Assembly: GCF_020524005.1 (NCBI RefSeq)
Contig: NZ_JAIVKK010000003.1
Coordinates: forward strand, 558,001-622,000
Length of the DNA stretch: 64,000 nucleotides
Reading direction: 5' to 3'
From: Microbulbifer aggregans
GTDB lineage: Bacteria; Pseudomonadota; Gammaproteobacteria; Pseudomonadales; Cellvibrionaceae
Shown: one piece after another, positions 55,510-64,000 of the stretch
Position numbering within the stretch: position 1 is the first letter of the stretch
Layout: the number at the start of each line of letters is the position of its first letter
The notes under the pieces: model-generated
What the model was told of the DNA's origin: nothing
The model's database searches: none
Seen by the model: the letters and a program-made list of their open reading frames with translations, nothing else
Position numbers and translations under genes: made by a program

Positions 55510-56556
55510 ATGAGCCTGAACCAGTCCAAAGATCACAATCGCCGCCTGGTCCTCGCGTCTCGCCCCGTAGGCGCGCCGAGCCCGGATAATTTTCGCCTCG
55601 AGCAGGCTGATATTCCCCGCCCAGCAGATGGGCAGGTGTTGTTGCGTACCGTATTTCTTTCCCTCGATCCCTATATGCGCGGCCGTATGAGTGACGCACC
55701 GTCCTATGCCGAACCAGTGGCCATTGGCGATGTAATGGTGGGCGGTACCGTGAATCGAGTGGTAGAGTCGCGCCTCGATGGGTTTGAGACCGGCGACTGG
55801 GTACTGTCCTATACCTGTGGCTGGCAGGACTACGCACTCTCGGACGGCGAGATGCTGGTCAACCTCGGTAAAAATCCCCCACAACCGTCGCTGGCACTGG
55901 GGATACTCGGTATGCCGGGTTTCACCGCCTACATGGGCCTACTGGATATTGGCGCCCCGAAAGAAGGCGAAACTCTTGTGGTCGCATCCGCGACCGGACC
56001 GGTGGGCGCAACCGTAGGCCAGATCGGCAAACTTAAAGGCTGTCGTACCGTCGGGGTTGCCGGTGGTGCAGAGAAATGTCGCTTCGCGGTGGAGGAACTG
56101 GGCTTCGATGCGTGCATCGACCACTACGCAGATGATTTCGCTGAACAACTGGCTGCCGCATGCCCGAGCGGGATCGATGTGTACTACGAGAATGTCGGAG
56201 GCAAGGTTTTAGACGGCGTGTTGCCGCTGTTGAACACCGGTGCACGCGTTCCGGTATGCGGGCTGATCTCCCAATACAACGCCACCAACCTGCCCGAAGG
56301 GCCGGATCGGCTGGGGATGCTGATGGGATTGATTCTGGTCAAACGTCTGAAAGTCCAGGGGTTCATCATTTTTGATGATTACGGGCACCGCTACGACGAG
56401 TTTTACCAGGAAATGTCCCGCTGGTACGCCGAGGGTAAAATCAAATACCGCGAACAGATCGTCGACAACCTTGAGCAGGCCCCTGAAGCATTTATCGGTA
56501 TGCTGGAAGGCAAGAACTTCGGCAAGCTGGTGATCCGGGTCGGCAGCGACGACTGA
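55510..56556 (+). CDS. NADP-dependent oxidoreductase, CurA-like MDR family
   Basis: A 348-residue zinc-free medium-chain reductase of the leukotriene B4 12-hydroxydehydrogenase/CurA group, which reduces alpha,beta-unsaturated carbonyl compounds with NADPH. It has RPVGAPSPDNFRLE at the start, the LSLDPYMRGRMSDAPSYAEPV block near residue 51 and the nucleotide-binding ATGPVGATVGQIGKLKGC near 157. The ATG has GGAG about 10 bases upstream. The DJ-1/PfpI gene follows 49 bases later and may be co-transcribed, a pairing that suits carbonyl detoxification. Confidence 0.92.
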   Translation: MSLNQSKDHNRRLVLASRPVGAPSPDNFRLEQADIPRPADGQVLLRTVFLSLDPYMRGRMSDAPSYAEPVAIGDVMVGGTVNRVVESRLDGFETGDWVLSYTCGWQDYALSDGEMLVNLGKNPPQPSLALGILGMPGFTAYMGLLDIGAPKEGETLVVASATGPVGATVGQIGKLKGCRTVGVAGGAEKCRFAVEELGFDACIDHYADDFAEQLAAACPSGIDVYYENVGGKVLDGVLPLLNTGARVPVCGLISQYNATNLPEGPDRLGMLMGLILVKRLKVQGFIIFDDYGHRYDEFYQEMSRWYAEGKIKYREQIVDNLEQAPEAFIGMLEGKNFGKLVIRVGSDD

Positions 56557-56605
56557 ATTACCCGAAATCTATTCCAACCTGAAATGCAGTAACGCAGGTA
56601 AGCCT

Positions 56606-57286
56606 ATGAAAATTCTGATGGTGCTCACTTCCCACGACCAGCTCGGAGACACCGGCCACAAAACCGGCTTCTGGCTGGAGGAGTTTGCCGCCCCCTATTA
56701 CGTCTTTAAGGATGCGGGTGCCGATATCACGCTGGCGTCCCCCAAAGGTGGCCAACCGCCGCTGGATCCCAAAAGTGACGACCCGGATGCACAGACCGAC
56801 GCCACCCGACGATTCGCCACAGACACAGAAAGCAAGGCGCAGTTGGCCAACACGCTTCCCCTGGCGGAGGTCAATGCCGACGCATTCGACGCCGTGTTTT
56901 ATCCCGGGGGACATGGACCTCTTTGGGACCTTGCGGAAAACGAACACTCGATCGAGCTGATCGAGCAGTTCTTCACCGCGAAAAAGCCGGTAGCCGCGGT
57001 GTGCCACGCCCCGGGCGTATTCCGTCATGTACGGGCAGAAAACGGTATTTCACTGGTTGCGGGCAAGGAAGTGACCGGATTCAGCAACAGTGAAGAGGAG
57101 GCGGTGGGGCTCACCGATGTGGTGCCTTTTCTGGTCGAAGACATGCTGCAGAAAAATGGCGGCCACTACAGTAAAGCAAATGACTGGGAGGGCCACGTCG
57201 TACGTGACGGTCTGCTGATCACAGGCCAGAACCCCGCCTCCTCCGAAGGTACGGCGAGAGTATTATTGGATGCGCTGTCTGGCTGA
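56606..57286 (+). CDS. DJ-1/PfpI family protein, Hsp31-like
   Basis: A 226-residue type 1 amidotransferase-fold protein of the Hsp31/glyoxalase III-like group. The nucleophile Cys is in AAVCHAPGVF near residue 133, the Glu and His partners in WLEEFAAPYYVF and in the PGGHGPLWDL segment. Related enzymes detoxify methylglyoxal or repair glycated proteins. It follows the reductase gene and ends before a strong terminator. Confidence 0.9.
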   Translation: MKILMVLTSHDQLGDTGHKTGFWLEEFAAPYYVFKDAGADITLASPKGGQPPLDPKSDDPDAQTDATRRFATDTESKAQLANTLPLAEVNADAFDAVFYPGGHGPLWDLAENEHSIELIEQFFTAKKPVAAVCHAPGVFRHVRAENGISLVAGKEVTGFSNSEEEAVGLTDVVPFLVEDMLQKNGGHYSKANDWEGHVVRDGLLITGQNPASSEGTARVLLDALSG

Positions 57287-57310
57287 TGCATCTGGTACTC
57301 ACTAAAACTA

Positions 57311-57344
57311 AAAAAATGGCCGGTATCCATACCGGCCATTTTTT
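57311..57344 (+). terminator. Terminator after the DJ-1/PfpI gene
   Basis: AATGGCCGGTAT and ATACCGGCCATT form a perfect 12-base stem with a 2-base gap, followed by TTTTATTTT. Confidence 0.95.
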
Positions 57345-57404
57345 ATTTTCGCCATCGCGGCAAACGAATTTTACTCAACCCAGTTTGCCGTGAATGGTCA
57401 CCAC

Positions 57405-58988
57405 TCAGTGCGCGCGAGCGCGGCGTGATTTCATCAGTTCTTTATACCGCGCAGCACTACTGCTGGTTACGGTGCTGGTAGTGGTGGCAGACAGGGTGCG
57501 CAACATCACCGGCTGTACTTCAGCAGTACTCGCACAGTCTTCCAACAGGCAGCTCAGAATAAACTGACGGTCGTCCAGCTCCTGGAAACGACGCAGTTCA
57601 CCGGTTACCGGGTCTTCGACAAAGAAGGGCTCATCCTCTCCCGTGCTCAGGTTGCGTTCAACGCCGGTCAGGAATGGGGAAAGCACAGCTACTTCTCCAG
57701 CAGCACGCTGTTCCACATGATTGAATTCCGTATCGGTTTCCGTACCGTGGCAACCGCTACAGGTGTTCAGGCTGACAATATGGCGGGCTTCATTGTTCTC
57801 GATGCCCGGGCCATCCCAAGCGGAGATAGGCATTGCGAACGCGCCGATTTCCACGTCGGAAGCGCCACCCAGCAGCGGCTCACCGGCAAACGTCAGCGGC
57901 ACTTCATAGCTGCCGTCGAGGATTTCGGCTTCCGCACTGTTCACATAATCGGCAAACAGTTGAGTACCGTTCACAGAATCGGCCGGGGTCTGGGCCACAG
58001 TGGCCGGTTCCAGCAGGCCGGTTTCTGCGCTCAGTTTGAACTCGCGCAACTGCCAGGGATCATCAAACGGCAATTCATTGGTACGCAGCTGGTTCAGAGC
58101 GCTGCCATTGGGCTTATGGGGAACCACATTTTTGCCAGTGAAACGGCTGGTGAGTTCGATCAGTTGCTGGTTGTACTGTTCGCCAAACTCGAGAGCACCG
58201 AGGGCATGGAAAGCCTCCGCCCACTCCAGCAACTCCTCTTCTGAGTTGGCTTCCAGGCCGTACTCAAAGATCACCTTGGCCGGCAGCGTGCCGCCATTCG
58301 AAGGCTGATTGAAGCTGAAGACAAAGCGCGCCTCACCACCGCTGATTACATTCCCTGCGGCGTCACGCTTGTGCAGGTCCGGGCGGTAGGCGATGGCGAG
58401 CAGGCGGAACACCTCGATGTCGAAGTTGAGCGCATCGCTGGTGCCCTGGCTCATGCTAAAGCTCCGGCCACGCCAAGGTTCGATAATCAACGAATTGATC
58501 CCAGGGCGTACGCCAACCACATCCTCGTTGATCACCTGCTGGTTGAGGAAGCTGTTGAGCCAGTGCATGACAAACACTTCTTTCTCAGCATCGGTCGGGT
58601 TTTCCTGCGGCATCATCTGTTCAATCAGATGGTTCCAGGACAGGGCACCGCTGATCGCGTGCTCGGAGTCCACGACGGAGAGGTCGCGGATCATCAGTTC
58701 TTTTTCGATCACCACTTCGTGAAATTCCGGCAGGCACTCGCCGTCGAGCGTCCATTCGCCCCACTCGCTGCTGTGAGTGGAAGGCTGGGAATTCTGGTTC
58801 CACCATTTTGCGGTGTAGCGCTGCGTGCCCTCCACCACCTGGGCGCCTGCGGCATACGCGTTGGCGGGCACCCACTCGGATACGCCGGAGCAGCTGACTT
58901 GTACAGTCTGCGCCGACGCGGAAAAAGAACATGTGGCGGCAACCGCCAGGGCCAACGCGGACGCGCCGGCGCGGAAAGATTGGTACAT
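57405..58988 (-). CDS. Exported protein with N-terminal carbohydrate-binding module and CXXCH motif
   Basis: A 527-residue exported protein. Signal peptide 1-26 (ending SASAQ), then a CBM5/12-like module at about 30-75 (WVPANAYAAGAQVVEG, RYTAKWWNQN, EWTLDGEC). The remaining 450 residues are of no family I know, with an NTCSGCHGTETDTEF segment near residue 435 that has the CXXCH heme-binding pattern. The combination is like that of the two proteins in the polyketide operon, but the domain order is reversed and the core differs. The ATG at 58988 gives the signal peptide; the frame opens 40 codons earlier. A LacI-type palindrome lies upstream. Confidence 0.82.
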   Translation of the reverse strand: MYQSFRAGASALALAVAATCSFSASAQTVQVSCSGVSEWVPANAYAAGAQVVEGTQRYTAKWWNQNSQPSTHSSEWGEWTLDGECLPEFHEVVIEKELMIRDLSVVDSEHAISGALSWNHLIEQMMPQENPTDAEKEVFVMHWLNSFLNQQVINEDVVGVRPGINSLIIEPWRGRSFSMSQGTSDALNFDIEVFRLLAIAYRPDLHKRDAAGNVISGGEARFVFSFNQPSNGGTLPAKVIFEYGLEANSEEELLEWAEAFHALGALEFGEQYNQQLIELTSRFTGKNVVPHKPNGSALNQLRTNELPFDDPWQLREFKLSAETGLLEPATVAQTPADSVNGTQLFADYVNSAEAEILDGSYEVPLTFAGEPLLGGASDVEIGAFAMPISAWDGPGIENNEARHIVSLNTCSGCHGTETDTEFNHVEQRAAGEVAVLSPFLTGVERNLSTGEDEPFFVEDPVTGELRRFQELDDRQFILSCLLEDCASTAEVQPVMLRTLSATTTSTVTSSSAARYKELMKSRRARAH

Positions 58989-59107
58989 AACTCTGTCCCT
59001 ACTGCAGGATCGCGTGCGACCCCTGGTACTACACATGTGCGCCCACTCCGGACGCACTTGAAAAGCCTGGACTACACACAGGCGAACCACTTCACACCAA
59101 AACCTCA

Positions 59108-59125
59108 AATGACAACGCTGTCATT
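59108..59125 (-). promoter_or_regulatory. LacI-type operator-like palindrome upstream of the CBM/CXXCH gene
   Basis: AATGACAACGCTGTCATT has perfect 7-base arms around a CG-centred core, the shape of LacI-family operators that control glycan-use genes in related marine bacteria. It is 120 bases before the ATG. The rest of 58989-59276 shows nothing I can name. Confidence 0.6.
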
Positions 59126-59276
59126 GGCGTGAAAAATACTAATACCAGTGGGTCACCGAAGTCATACGATATAAAGTCAGGTAAGACAGGATGAGAGAAG
59201 AAGGAGTTTGGAATAGGAAGCTGTGGCAGCCACAAGTCGCGAGCTGGCACAGCTTTCCACGTAAGTAGCAGCTCAC

Positions 59277-59304
59277 AAAAAAAGCGGACTAAAAGTCCGC
59301 TTTT
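59277..59304 (-). terminator. Terminator of rhlE
   Basis: On the minus strand, AAAAGCGGACT and AGTCCGCTTTT form a perfect 11-base stem with a 3-base loop and a seven-T run, about 30 bases after the stop. Confidence 0.93.
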
Positions 59305-59331
59305 CAGAAAAATGCCGCCTGTTCTGTTCGA

Positions 59332-60792
59332 TCAGGCCGTTTCGCTCCGACGTGGGCGACGCGGGCGACTGCGTTGCTCAGAGCCTCCGGCGCGGTTGCC
59401 GTCCTGACGATTACCGTTGCGGTTACCGTTGCTGGAGGAACGCGTATTTTTGTCCGAGCGTTCGCCACGCGCCTGCTGGTTGCCACGACCTTCAGAGCGC
59501 TCAGAGCGGTTGCCTTGACGACCTTCGCCACTACCGGACCGGTTGCCAGCGTTATTCCCACCAGAACCGTTACGACGGCTCGATGGCTTCTTGCGCGGGG
59601 CGCCATCGCGGCGAACCTGCGCTCCGCGCCCTGCTTTACCACCGGACTCTGGCAGCTGGTGATCGGGTTCGAAACCTTCGATCTCTTCGCGCTCGATCTG
59701 CTTATTGATCAGCTTCTCAATATCGCGCAGCTGCTTGATTTCATCCGCAGAAACCAGGGATACCGCCTGGCCACGTGCGCCTGCGCGGCCGGTACGGCCA
59801 ATACGGTGCACGTAATCTTCCGGAACATTCGGCAGGTCGAAGTTCACTACCTGCGGCAGCTGGTCGATGTCGATGCCGCGGGCTGCAATATCGGTGGCCA
59901 CAAGAATCTGTACTTTACCGGACTTGAAGTCCGCCAGGGCTTTGGTACGCGCATTCTGGCTCTTGTTGCCGTGAATCGCCGCCGCACTGATTTTGCCACT
60001 CTCCAGCTGCTTCACCAGTCGGTTAGCACCGTGCTTGGTGCGGCTGAATACCAGCGCCTGGTGCCAGTTGTTTTCGCGAATCAGATGGCTCAGCAGAGCC
60101 GGCTTGCGCGCCTTGTCCACCGGGTGCAATTTCTGGCGCACGGTTTCGGTGGTGGTATTGCGCGGGCTTACATCAATTTCTACCGGATCGTTCACCAGCC
60201 CTTTGGCCAGTGCGCGAATTTCCGGAGAGAAAGTCGCGGAGAACAGCAGGTTCTGACGCTTTGCCGGCAGGATGCGCAGAATTTTTTTGATGTCGTGGAT
60301 AAAGCCCATATCGAGCATACGATCCGCTTCATCCAGCACCAGAGCTTCCAGGCGATCAAACTTGATCGCGCGCTGGTTGAACAGGTCGAGCAAACGGCCC
60401 GGGGTGGCTACAAGAATGTCCGCTCCGCCGCGCAGGCGCATCATTTGCGGATTGATTTTCACACCGCCAAATACCACAGAGTGGCGCATGGGAAGGTGTT
60501 GGCTGTAGCTCTGTACATTGTCGAACACCTGCGCCGCCAGCTCGCGGGTTGGAGTCAACACCAGAGCCCGCACCTGGTTGCTGCGCGCACGCTCGCCAGC
60601 GCTGAGCCGGTGCAGCAGAGGCAGGGTAAAGCCCGCCGTTTTACCGGTGCCAGTCTGTGCGGCCGCCATTACATCGCCGCCGCGCATGACCACCGGGATG
60701 GCCTGGGACTGAATCGGGGTAGGTTGGGTATAGCCCTGCTCCGCTACGGCGCGGGCCAATTCCGGCGCAAGGCCGAGGTCTTCAAATAACAT
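59332..60792 (-). CDS. rhlE: DEAD-box RNA helicase RhlE
   Basis: A 486-residue ATP-dependent RNA helicase. All core motifs are present: Q motif [41 protein letters not shown] in [17 protein letters not shown] in LFSATFS, then [10 protein letters not shown] and [11 protein letters not shown]. The N-terminus [19 protein letters not shown] is that of the RhlE group. Residues from about 395 are a basic, low-complexity tail rich in R, G, N and S, which helps RNA binding. The ATG at 60792 begins the family's first helix; the frame opens 13 codons earlier. It is monocistronic with a long upstream region. Confidence 0.95.
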   Translation of the reverse strand: MLFEDLGLAPELARAVAEQGYTQPTPIQSQAIPVVMRGGDVMAAAQTGTGKTAGFTLPLLHRLSAGERARSNQVRALVLTPTRELAAQVFDNVQSYSQHLPMRHSVVFGGVKINPQMMRLRGGADILVATPGRLLDLFNQRAIKFDRLEALVLDEADRMLDMGFIHDIKKILRILPAKRQNLLFSATFSPEIRALAKGLVNDPVEIDVSPRNTTTETVRQKLHPVDKARKPALLSHLIRENNWHQALVFSRTKHGANRLVKQLESGKISAAAIHGNKSQNARTKALADFKSGKVQILVATDIAARGIDIDQLPQVVNFDLPNVPEDYVHRIGRTGRAGARGQAVSLVSADEIKQLRDIEKLINKQIEREEIEGFEPDHQLPESGGKAGRGAQVRRDGAPRKKPSSRRNGSGGNNAGNRSGSGEGRQGNRSERSEGRGNQQARGERSDKNTRSSSNGNRNGNRQDGNRAGGSEQRSRPRRPRRSETA

Positions 60793-61342
60793 AAAACTAC
60801 TTGATATAGATTGTGGGGCCTCGCAGTGCACTGATCCCTAAAGGGGAGGAGCCGACTGCACAGGCAGAATAATTCACAGGAGGTGCGAGGCAGGTGTCTT
60901 TACGCTTGCGCGTTGCGCATTTCGCAGGACTTTCACCGGGCACGCCGCCGCGGGCATTAGCCAGAAATTCCTCTCTGGCACTTTGCGGCATTCAGTAGAA
61001 GAGGGTCGGATACGATAAATGAAATATTGTTCCGAAACAGAGCCGGGAAACAGTCCGGCCTACAGATGACGCAGCTGGCGATATGGCCAGCCGCGGCACT
61101 ATAACACAAGGCTGCAGACTACCTAGTTTTATTTTGGCGCAGGCAATCGCAACGCTAATTACTGGCAGCATCGGATAAAAAACAGGGAAGACCTTGGGAG
61201 CCATATACGGTCACCGTACCCTTCAGTCAGGATCGGCCAATATTGGTCGCAACAATCGGTAACCGGAAAAATAGTGAGCCACCGATTGAGCACGCTTAGA
61301 TTGACGGTGTTCCAACCGTGGTAAACGGGGAGGTATTTCGCG
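60793..61342. other. Long divergent region between rhlE and the GNAT gene
   Basis: About 550 bases. It probably includes a long 5' leader of rhlE, as is common for DEAD-box helicase genes. Short palindromes occur (GCTGGC/GCCAGC near 61070, GCCAGA/TCTGGC near 60960). Minus-strand frames of 60-70 codons here lack coding character. Confidence 0.45.
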
Positions 61343-61891
61343 ATGACCGGCTCGAAGAACAAACATGCCAACGGGGACCTTTACAGCACGCGCTATACAC
61401 TGAGAGATGGTCGGCAGGTGCTCATTCGTCCTGTGTGCAGCTCTGACGGCGATTTGGAGCGCGACCTGATCAGTGGGCTCTCTGCTGACTCCAGTCGTAT
61501 GCGCTTTCTCGGTGGCATCGGTCAGGTCAGTAAGCAGCTGATGAAAATTCTCACCGACAATGACCCGCAACACGAAGCCTATATTGCCCTTGCCGAAGAC
61601 GAGACCGGTAACGAGCGCGCGGTCGGTGTTGCCAACTTCGCCTGTGACCCTGACGGCCACTCCTGCGAATGTGCCGTGGTGGTTGCCGACGAATGGCAAA
61701 ATGCCGGACTGGGCAAACACCTGCTGCACGAATTAATTGAAGCCGCACGCGACGACGGCCTCGACGAAATCTACTCTATCGAATCCGCCGGTAACAACGC
61801 CATCGACCACGTGGCCAGAGAGCTCGGCTTCGACTGCCATGCGGACCCCCGTGATTACACGATGGTGCGATACAGTCTCCACCTGCGCTGA
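61343..61891 (+). CDS. GNAT family N-acetyltransferase
   Basis: A 182-residue acetyltransferase of the GNAT fold. The N-terminal LRDGRQVLIRPVCSSDGDLE segment is like the C-terminal acetyltransferase domain of Pat/Pka protein lysine acetylases. The acetyl-CoA loop is DEWQNAGLGKHLLHELIEAA near residue 115 (Q/RxxGxG/A form). A small-molecule or protein substrate cannot be told apart. The ATG has GGGGAGG upstream; an own terminator follows. Confidence 0.9.
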   Translation: MTGSKNKHANGDLYSTRYTLRDGRQVLIRPVCSSDGDLERDLISGLSADSSRMRFLGGIGQVSKQLMKILTDNDPQHEAYIALAEDETGNERAVGVANFACDPDGHSCECAVVVADEWQNAGLGKHLLHELIEAARDDGLDEIYSIESAGNNAIDHVARELGFDCHADPRDYTMVRYSLHLR

Positions 61892-61966
61892 CAGCAGGCA
61901 CCCTGGCGACGCGAACAATCAGACGCGAACTATCAAAAGCATCCCTAAAAGCTGAAAACAGGCAAG

Positions 61967-61992
61967 GCGGCAGCAGCAACTGCCGCTTTTTT
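61967..61992 (+). terminator. Terminator of the GNAT gene
   Basis: GCGGCAG and CTGCCGC form a perfect 7-base stem with a 6-base loop and six T. Confidence 0.9.
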
Positions 61993-62123
61993 ACCGTCCG
62001 CTGAACTGTAAAAAAATTTACATTCTGAAACTCTGAATGGCGCCTACAATGCCGGGAGCGATGCAAACCAGTACAGCTGGTCTATAACAACTACACCCAA
62101 TAATAAAAACGGAGGTTCCCCCA

Positions 62124-63038
62124 ATGGAATCCGGCCCCCTGATCTCTATCGGCCTGCCGATCTCCCTGTTCATCATCATGATCGGTATCGGCATGACCCT
62201 GACCGCGCGCGACTTTCATCAGGTCACGGTAAAACCCACCGGATTGATTATCGGTACCCTCACCCAGATTCTGATCATGCCACTGGCCGCTTTCGCGCTT
62301 GCATGGGCTCTGCAGCTGTCACCCGCCATGGCCGTAGGCCTGGTCATCATTGCCGCCTGTCCCGGCGGAACCACCTCGAACCTGTTTACCCTGCTGGCAC
62401 GGGGCAACGTGGCGCTGTCCATTGTCCTGACGGTTTCCGCGAGTCTGATTACCATCATGTCGCTGCCGTTCTTCGCCAACTATGCCCTGCGAACCTATTA
62501 CGACACGCAGCAGGAAATCGTGCTGCCATTTTTGAAAACGGTTGTGATGCTGTCGGTCATTGTATTGCTGCCGGTTGCTACCGGTATGGCGATCAAAGCC
62601 ATGAAACCGGCGCTTGCGGCACGTGCGGAGAGTATTGTGAGTATCTTCGGCGCAGTGGTGATGGGTGTACTGATCGTTGCCGTTATCTACGGTATTCGCG
62701 ACCGCTTCGTCGACCTTCTGATCCAGTCCGGTCCGGCGGCTATCGCGCTGAATGTACTGGGTATCGGTCTGGGACTGCTGTGCGCCAGGCTGGCCGGATT
62801 AACCAAGCGCGAAGGGCTGGCCGTGGCCACCGAACTGGGCATCAAGAACGGCACCCTCGGGTTGATGGTTACCCTGACCCTGATGCAATCCAGCGAGATG
62901 TCCGTGCCATCGGCTATCTATGGCGTGATCATGTTCCCTATCGGCTTCCTGTTGGCCGCCTACGGGCGCCGCATTGTAGGCAAGGATAACGCAGAGGAAA
63001 GCGTTACAGACAAGGCACAAACCGTAAACGGGATTTAA
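62124..63038 (+). CDS. Bile acid:sodium symporter (BASS) family transporter
   Basis: A 304-residue membrane protein with about nine to ten hydrophobic segments, of the BASS/SBF family of sodium-coupled importers of organic anions. Family marks are GIGMTLTARDF near residue 22, the first crossover ACPGGTTSNLFTLLARGN near 78 and the second ATELGIKNGTLGLMVTL near 234, both with the conserved Na-site residues (CPGG; E and N). Real substrates in marine bacteria vary and cannot be named here. The ATG has GGAGG upstream. Confidence 0.92.
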   Translation: MESGPLISIGLPISLFIIMIGIGMTLTARDFHQVTVKPTGLIIGTLTQILIMPLAAFALAWALQLSPAMAVGLVIIAACPGGTTSNLFTLLARGNVALSIVLTVSASLITIMSLPFFANYALRTYYDTQQEIVLPFLKTVVMLSVIVLLPVATGMAIKAMKPALAARAESIVSIFGAVVMGVLIVAVIYGIRDRFVDLLIQSGPAAIALNVLGIGLGLLCARLAGLTKREGLAVATELGIKNGTLGLMVTLTLMQSSEMSVPSAIYGVIMFPIGFLLAAYGRRIVGKDNAEESVTDKAQTVNGI

Positions 63039-63066
63039 CTGCGACGGAGACGACGGACCGGATTTA

Positions 63067-63756
63067 TCACTCCAGTCCGTCGACATATTTTTCCAGTTGT
63101 GCAGGATCCGTAATGGTCACCCGCCCGTACTCGAATTCGATAAGTCCCTGTGCTTCGATATTTTTCAGCACTCGGTGCACCCCCTGGCGGGTCATTCCCA
63201 TCATATTGGCCAGCAATTCCCTGGTCAGCGCAAAGCTGACGCCACTACTGTCATCGCTGCGATTGTGCATATGTGCCAGGAACAGCAGCCGGCGACCGAT
63301 CCGCGCTTCGGTCCCCCGCAGCACATCGTCCTGAATCACCGACATCGCAGACCACAGGCGGCGACTCACCTGGTCGAGCACCACGGGGTAGGCTTCCGGG
63401 AAACACTTCAGCAGATCCCGCAACCCTTCTCCAGACACCTCGACGACCCGGCAATCCTCATGGGCAGTGGCGCCAAATACCCGTGGCATTCCAGGGGAAA
63501 ATACCGTGTCCCCAAACCAGGCGCCAACATCCAGAATCGCCAGCATGGCTTCGCGCCCCTTGGCATTACTGGAGCAGATACGCACCCGGCCCTCAGCAAT
63601 GATGCACAGGTTGCTCTGCATGGAGCCCGGCGGGTAAATGATCTCACCCGCGGAGTAGGCACGGCTGCGGCACAGCGGCAGTAGCGAGGCCTTTGCCTCC
63701 TCACTCAACCCCGCCAAAAGCGGACAGGTACCAATGATCGTCAGCAGGTCACTCAT
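63067..63756 (-). CDS. Crp/Fnr family transcriptional regulator
   Basis: A 229-residue Crp/Fnr-type regulator: cyclic-nucleotide-type barrel at about 15-135, a long dimer helix, then a winged helix with the recognition helix TRQGVHRVLKN near residue 185. The N-terminal cysteines are not arranged as in FNR (no C-x2-C-x5-C), so it is not an oxygen-type cluster regulator. The TRQGVHR helix differs from both CRP and FNR, so it reads another site. It is divergent from the class II aldolase-like gene, with a palindrome between. The ATG at 63756 is the first in frame. Confidence 0.9.
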   Translation of the reverse strand: MSDLLTIIGTCPLLAGLSEEAKASLLPLCRSRAYSAGEIIYPPGSMQSNLCIIAEGRVRICSSNAKGREAMLAILDVGAWFGDTVFSPGMPRVFGATAHEDCRVVEVSGEGLRDLLKCFPEAYPVVLDQVSRRLWSAMSVIQDDVLRGTEARIGRRLLFLAHMHNRSDDSSGVSFALTRELLANMMGMTRQGVHRVLKNIEAQGLIEFEYGRVTITDPAQLEKYVDGLE

Positions 63757-63824
63757 GGAATCCAACTAAACACCGGACAGAGAATCGGAAGCAAAGTGTA
63801 AACGAATTGACAGTCATAGGCCCG

Positions 63825-63845
63825 GTGGCATTTCTAGAATGCCAC
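63825..63845. promoter_or_regulatory. Operator-like palindrome between the Crp/Fnr and aldolase-like genes
   Basis: GTGGCATT and AATGCCAC form perfect 8-base arms with a 5-base centre TCTAG. It is 69 bases from the regulator start and 38 from the aldolase-like start, a good place for the divergent regulator to bind. Confidence 0.6.
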
Positions 63846-63883
63846 TGCAGAGCAATAAAACCCTAAGAACCAGAGAGAAAACC

Positions 63884-64000
63884 ATGCACCCGAATTTTGA
63901 CTCCATTCCGTCTCTCGAAGGCAAGGTCAGTGCGGAAGAGTGGCAGCTGCGCGTCGACCTCGCTGCAGCCTATCGCCTGATTGCCCACTACGGCTGGGAC
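63884..64000 (+). CDS. Class II aldolase/adducin family protein, N-terminal part
   Basis: The first 39 codons of a gene cut by the right edge. The segment EEWQLRVDLAAAYRLIAHYGWD is the typical first helix of class II aldolase/adducin-domain proteins, before their conserved THISAR motif (outside the window). The ATG follows AGAGAGAAAACC. Substrate unknown. Confidence 0.8.
   Translation, partial: MHPNFDSIPSLEGKVSAEEWQLRVDLAAAYRLIAHYGWD

Noticed and set aside
60797-60991. 64-codon frame in the leader of rhlE
   Set aside because: No ribosome site, mixed composition unlike a protein. It is more likely untranslated leader.

Overview
The window looks like a chromosomal segment of a marine polysaccharide-degrading gammaproteobacterium of the Cellvibrionales type, with Microbulbifer or a close relative as best guess. 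The reasons are a polyserine linker in an exported protein, carbohydrate-binding modules on secreted proteins, large TonB-dependent receptors, two OmpW porins and a classical gammaproteobacterial housekeeping set (EttA, RhlE, HemN, FNR). This placement is inferred from gene content; no rRNA or tRNA gene was recognised.

Positions 1-6300 form a heme and oxygen-response block: the end of a TonB receptor, hutX-hutZ, a lipoprotein, a hemerythrin-like protein, an FNR regulator, hemN and ompW. Perfect FNR boxes lie upstream of the hemerythrin gene, hemN and ompW. Positions 6306-10665 carry two valine-catabolism genes, two composite hairpin repeats and ettA. Positions 10811-31914 hold a hybrid histidine kinase, an Oar-like TonB receptor, an exported catalase-peroxidase, a sialidase-fold protein, NYN and DsrE proteins, a polyserine autotransporter, SMP-30, MOSC, questin-oxidase-like, thioredoxin-like and glutamine-amidotransferase genes, a second OmpW and an AbgT transporter.

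Positions 32036-48303 are an accessory, visibly AT-richer biosynthetic locus. One minus-strand operon reads glycosyltransferase, 2537-residue polyketide synthase, NodB-type deacetylase, MFS exporter, two exported CXXCH plus carbohydrate-binding-module proteins and a type II thioesterase. A trans-acting enoyl-reductase homologue is divergent. The synthase reads KS-AT-DH-pseudoKR-degenerate ER-KR-ACP-condensation domain, an order resembling fungal LovB, which also needs a separate enoyl reductase. This is the best candidate for an undescribed system.

Positions 48453-55400 hold a TPR protein, an exported M20 amidohydrolase and a rearranged zone. In that zone, 3' fragments of the amidohydrolase gene and of an abgT gene recur on the plus strand, alternating with minus-strand Rhs tips and small exported proteins that may be immunity partners. 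One tip has an HEGSH metalloprotease-like motif; the other Rhs piece is frameshifted. From 55510 ordinary genes resume: CurA-like reductase, DJ-1/PfpI protein, an exported CBM plus CXXCH protein behind a LacI-type operator-like palindrome, RhlE, a GNAT acetyltransferase, a BASS transporter, a Crp/Fnr regulator and the start of a class II aldolase family gene.
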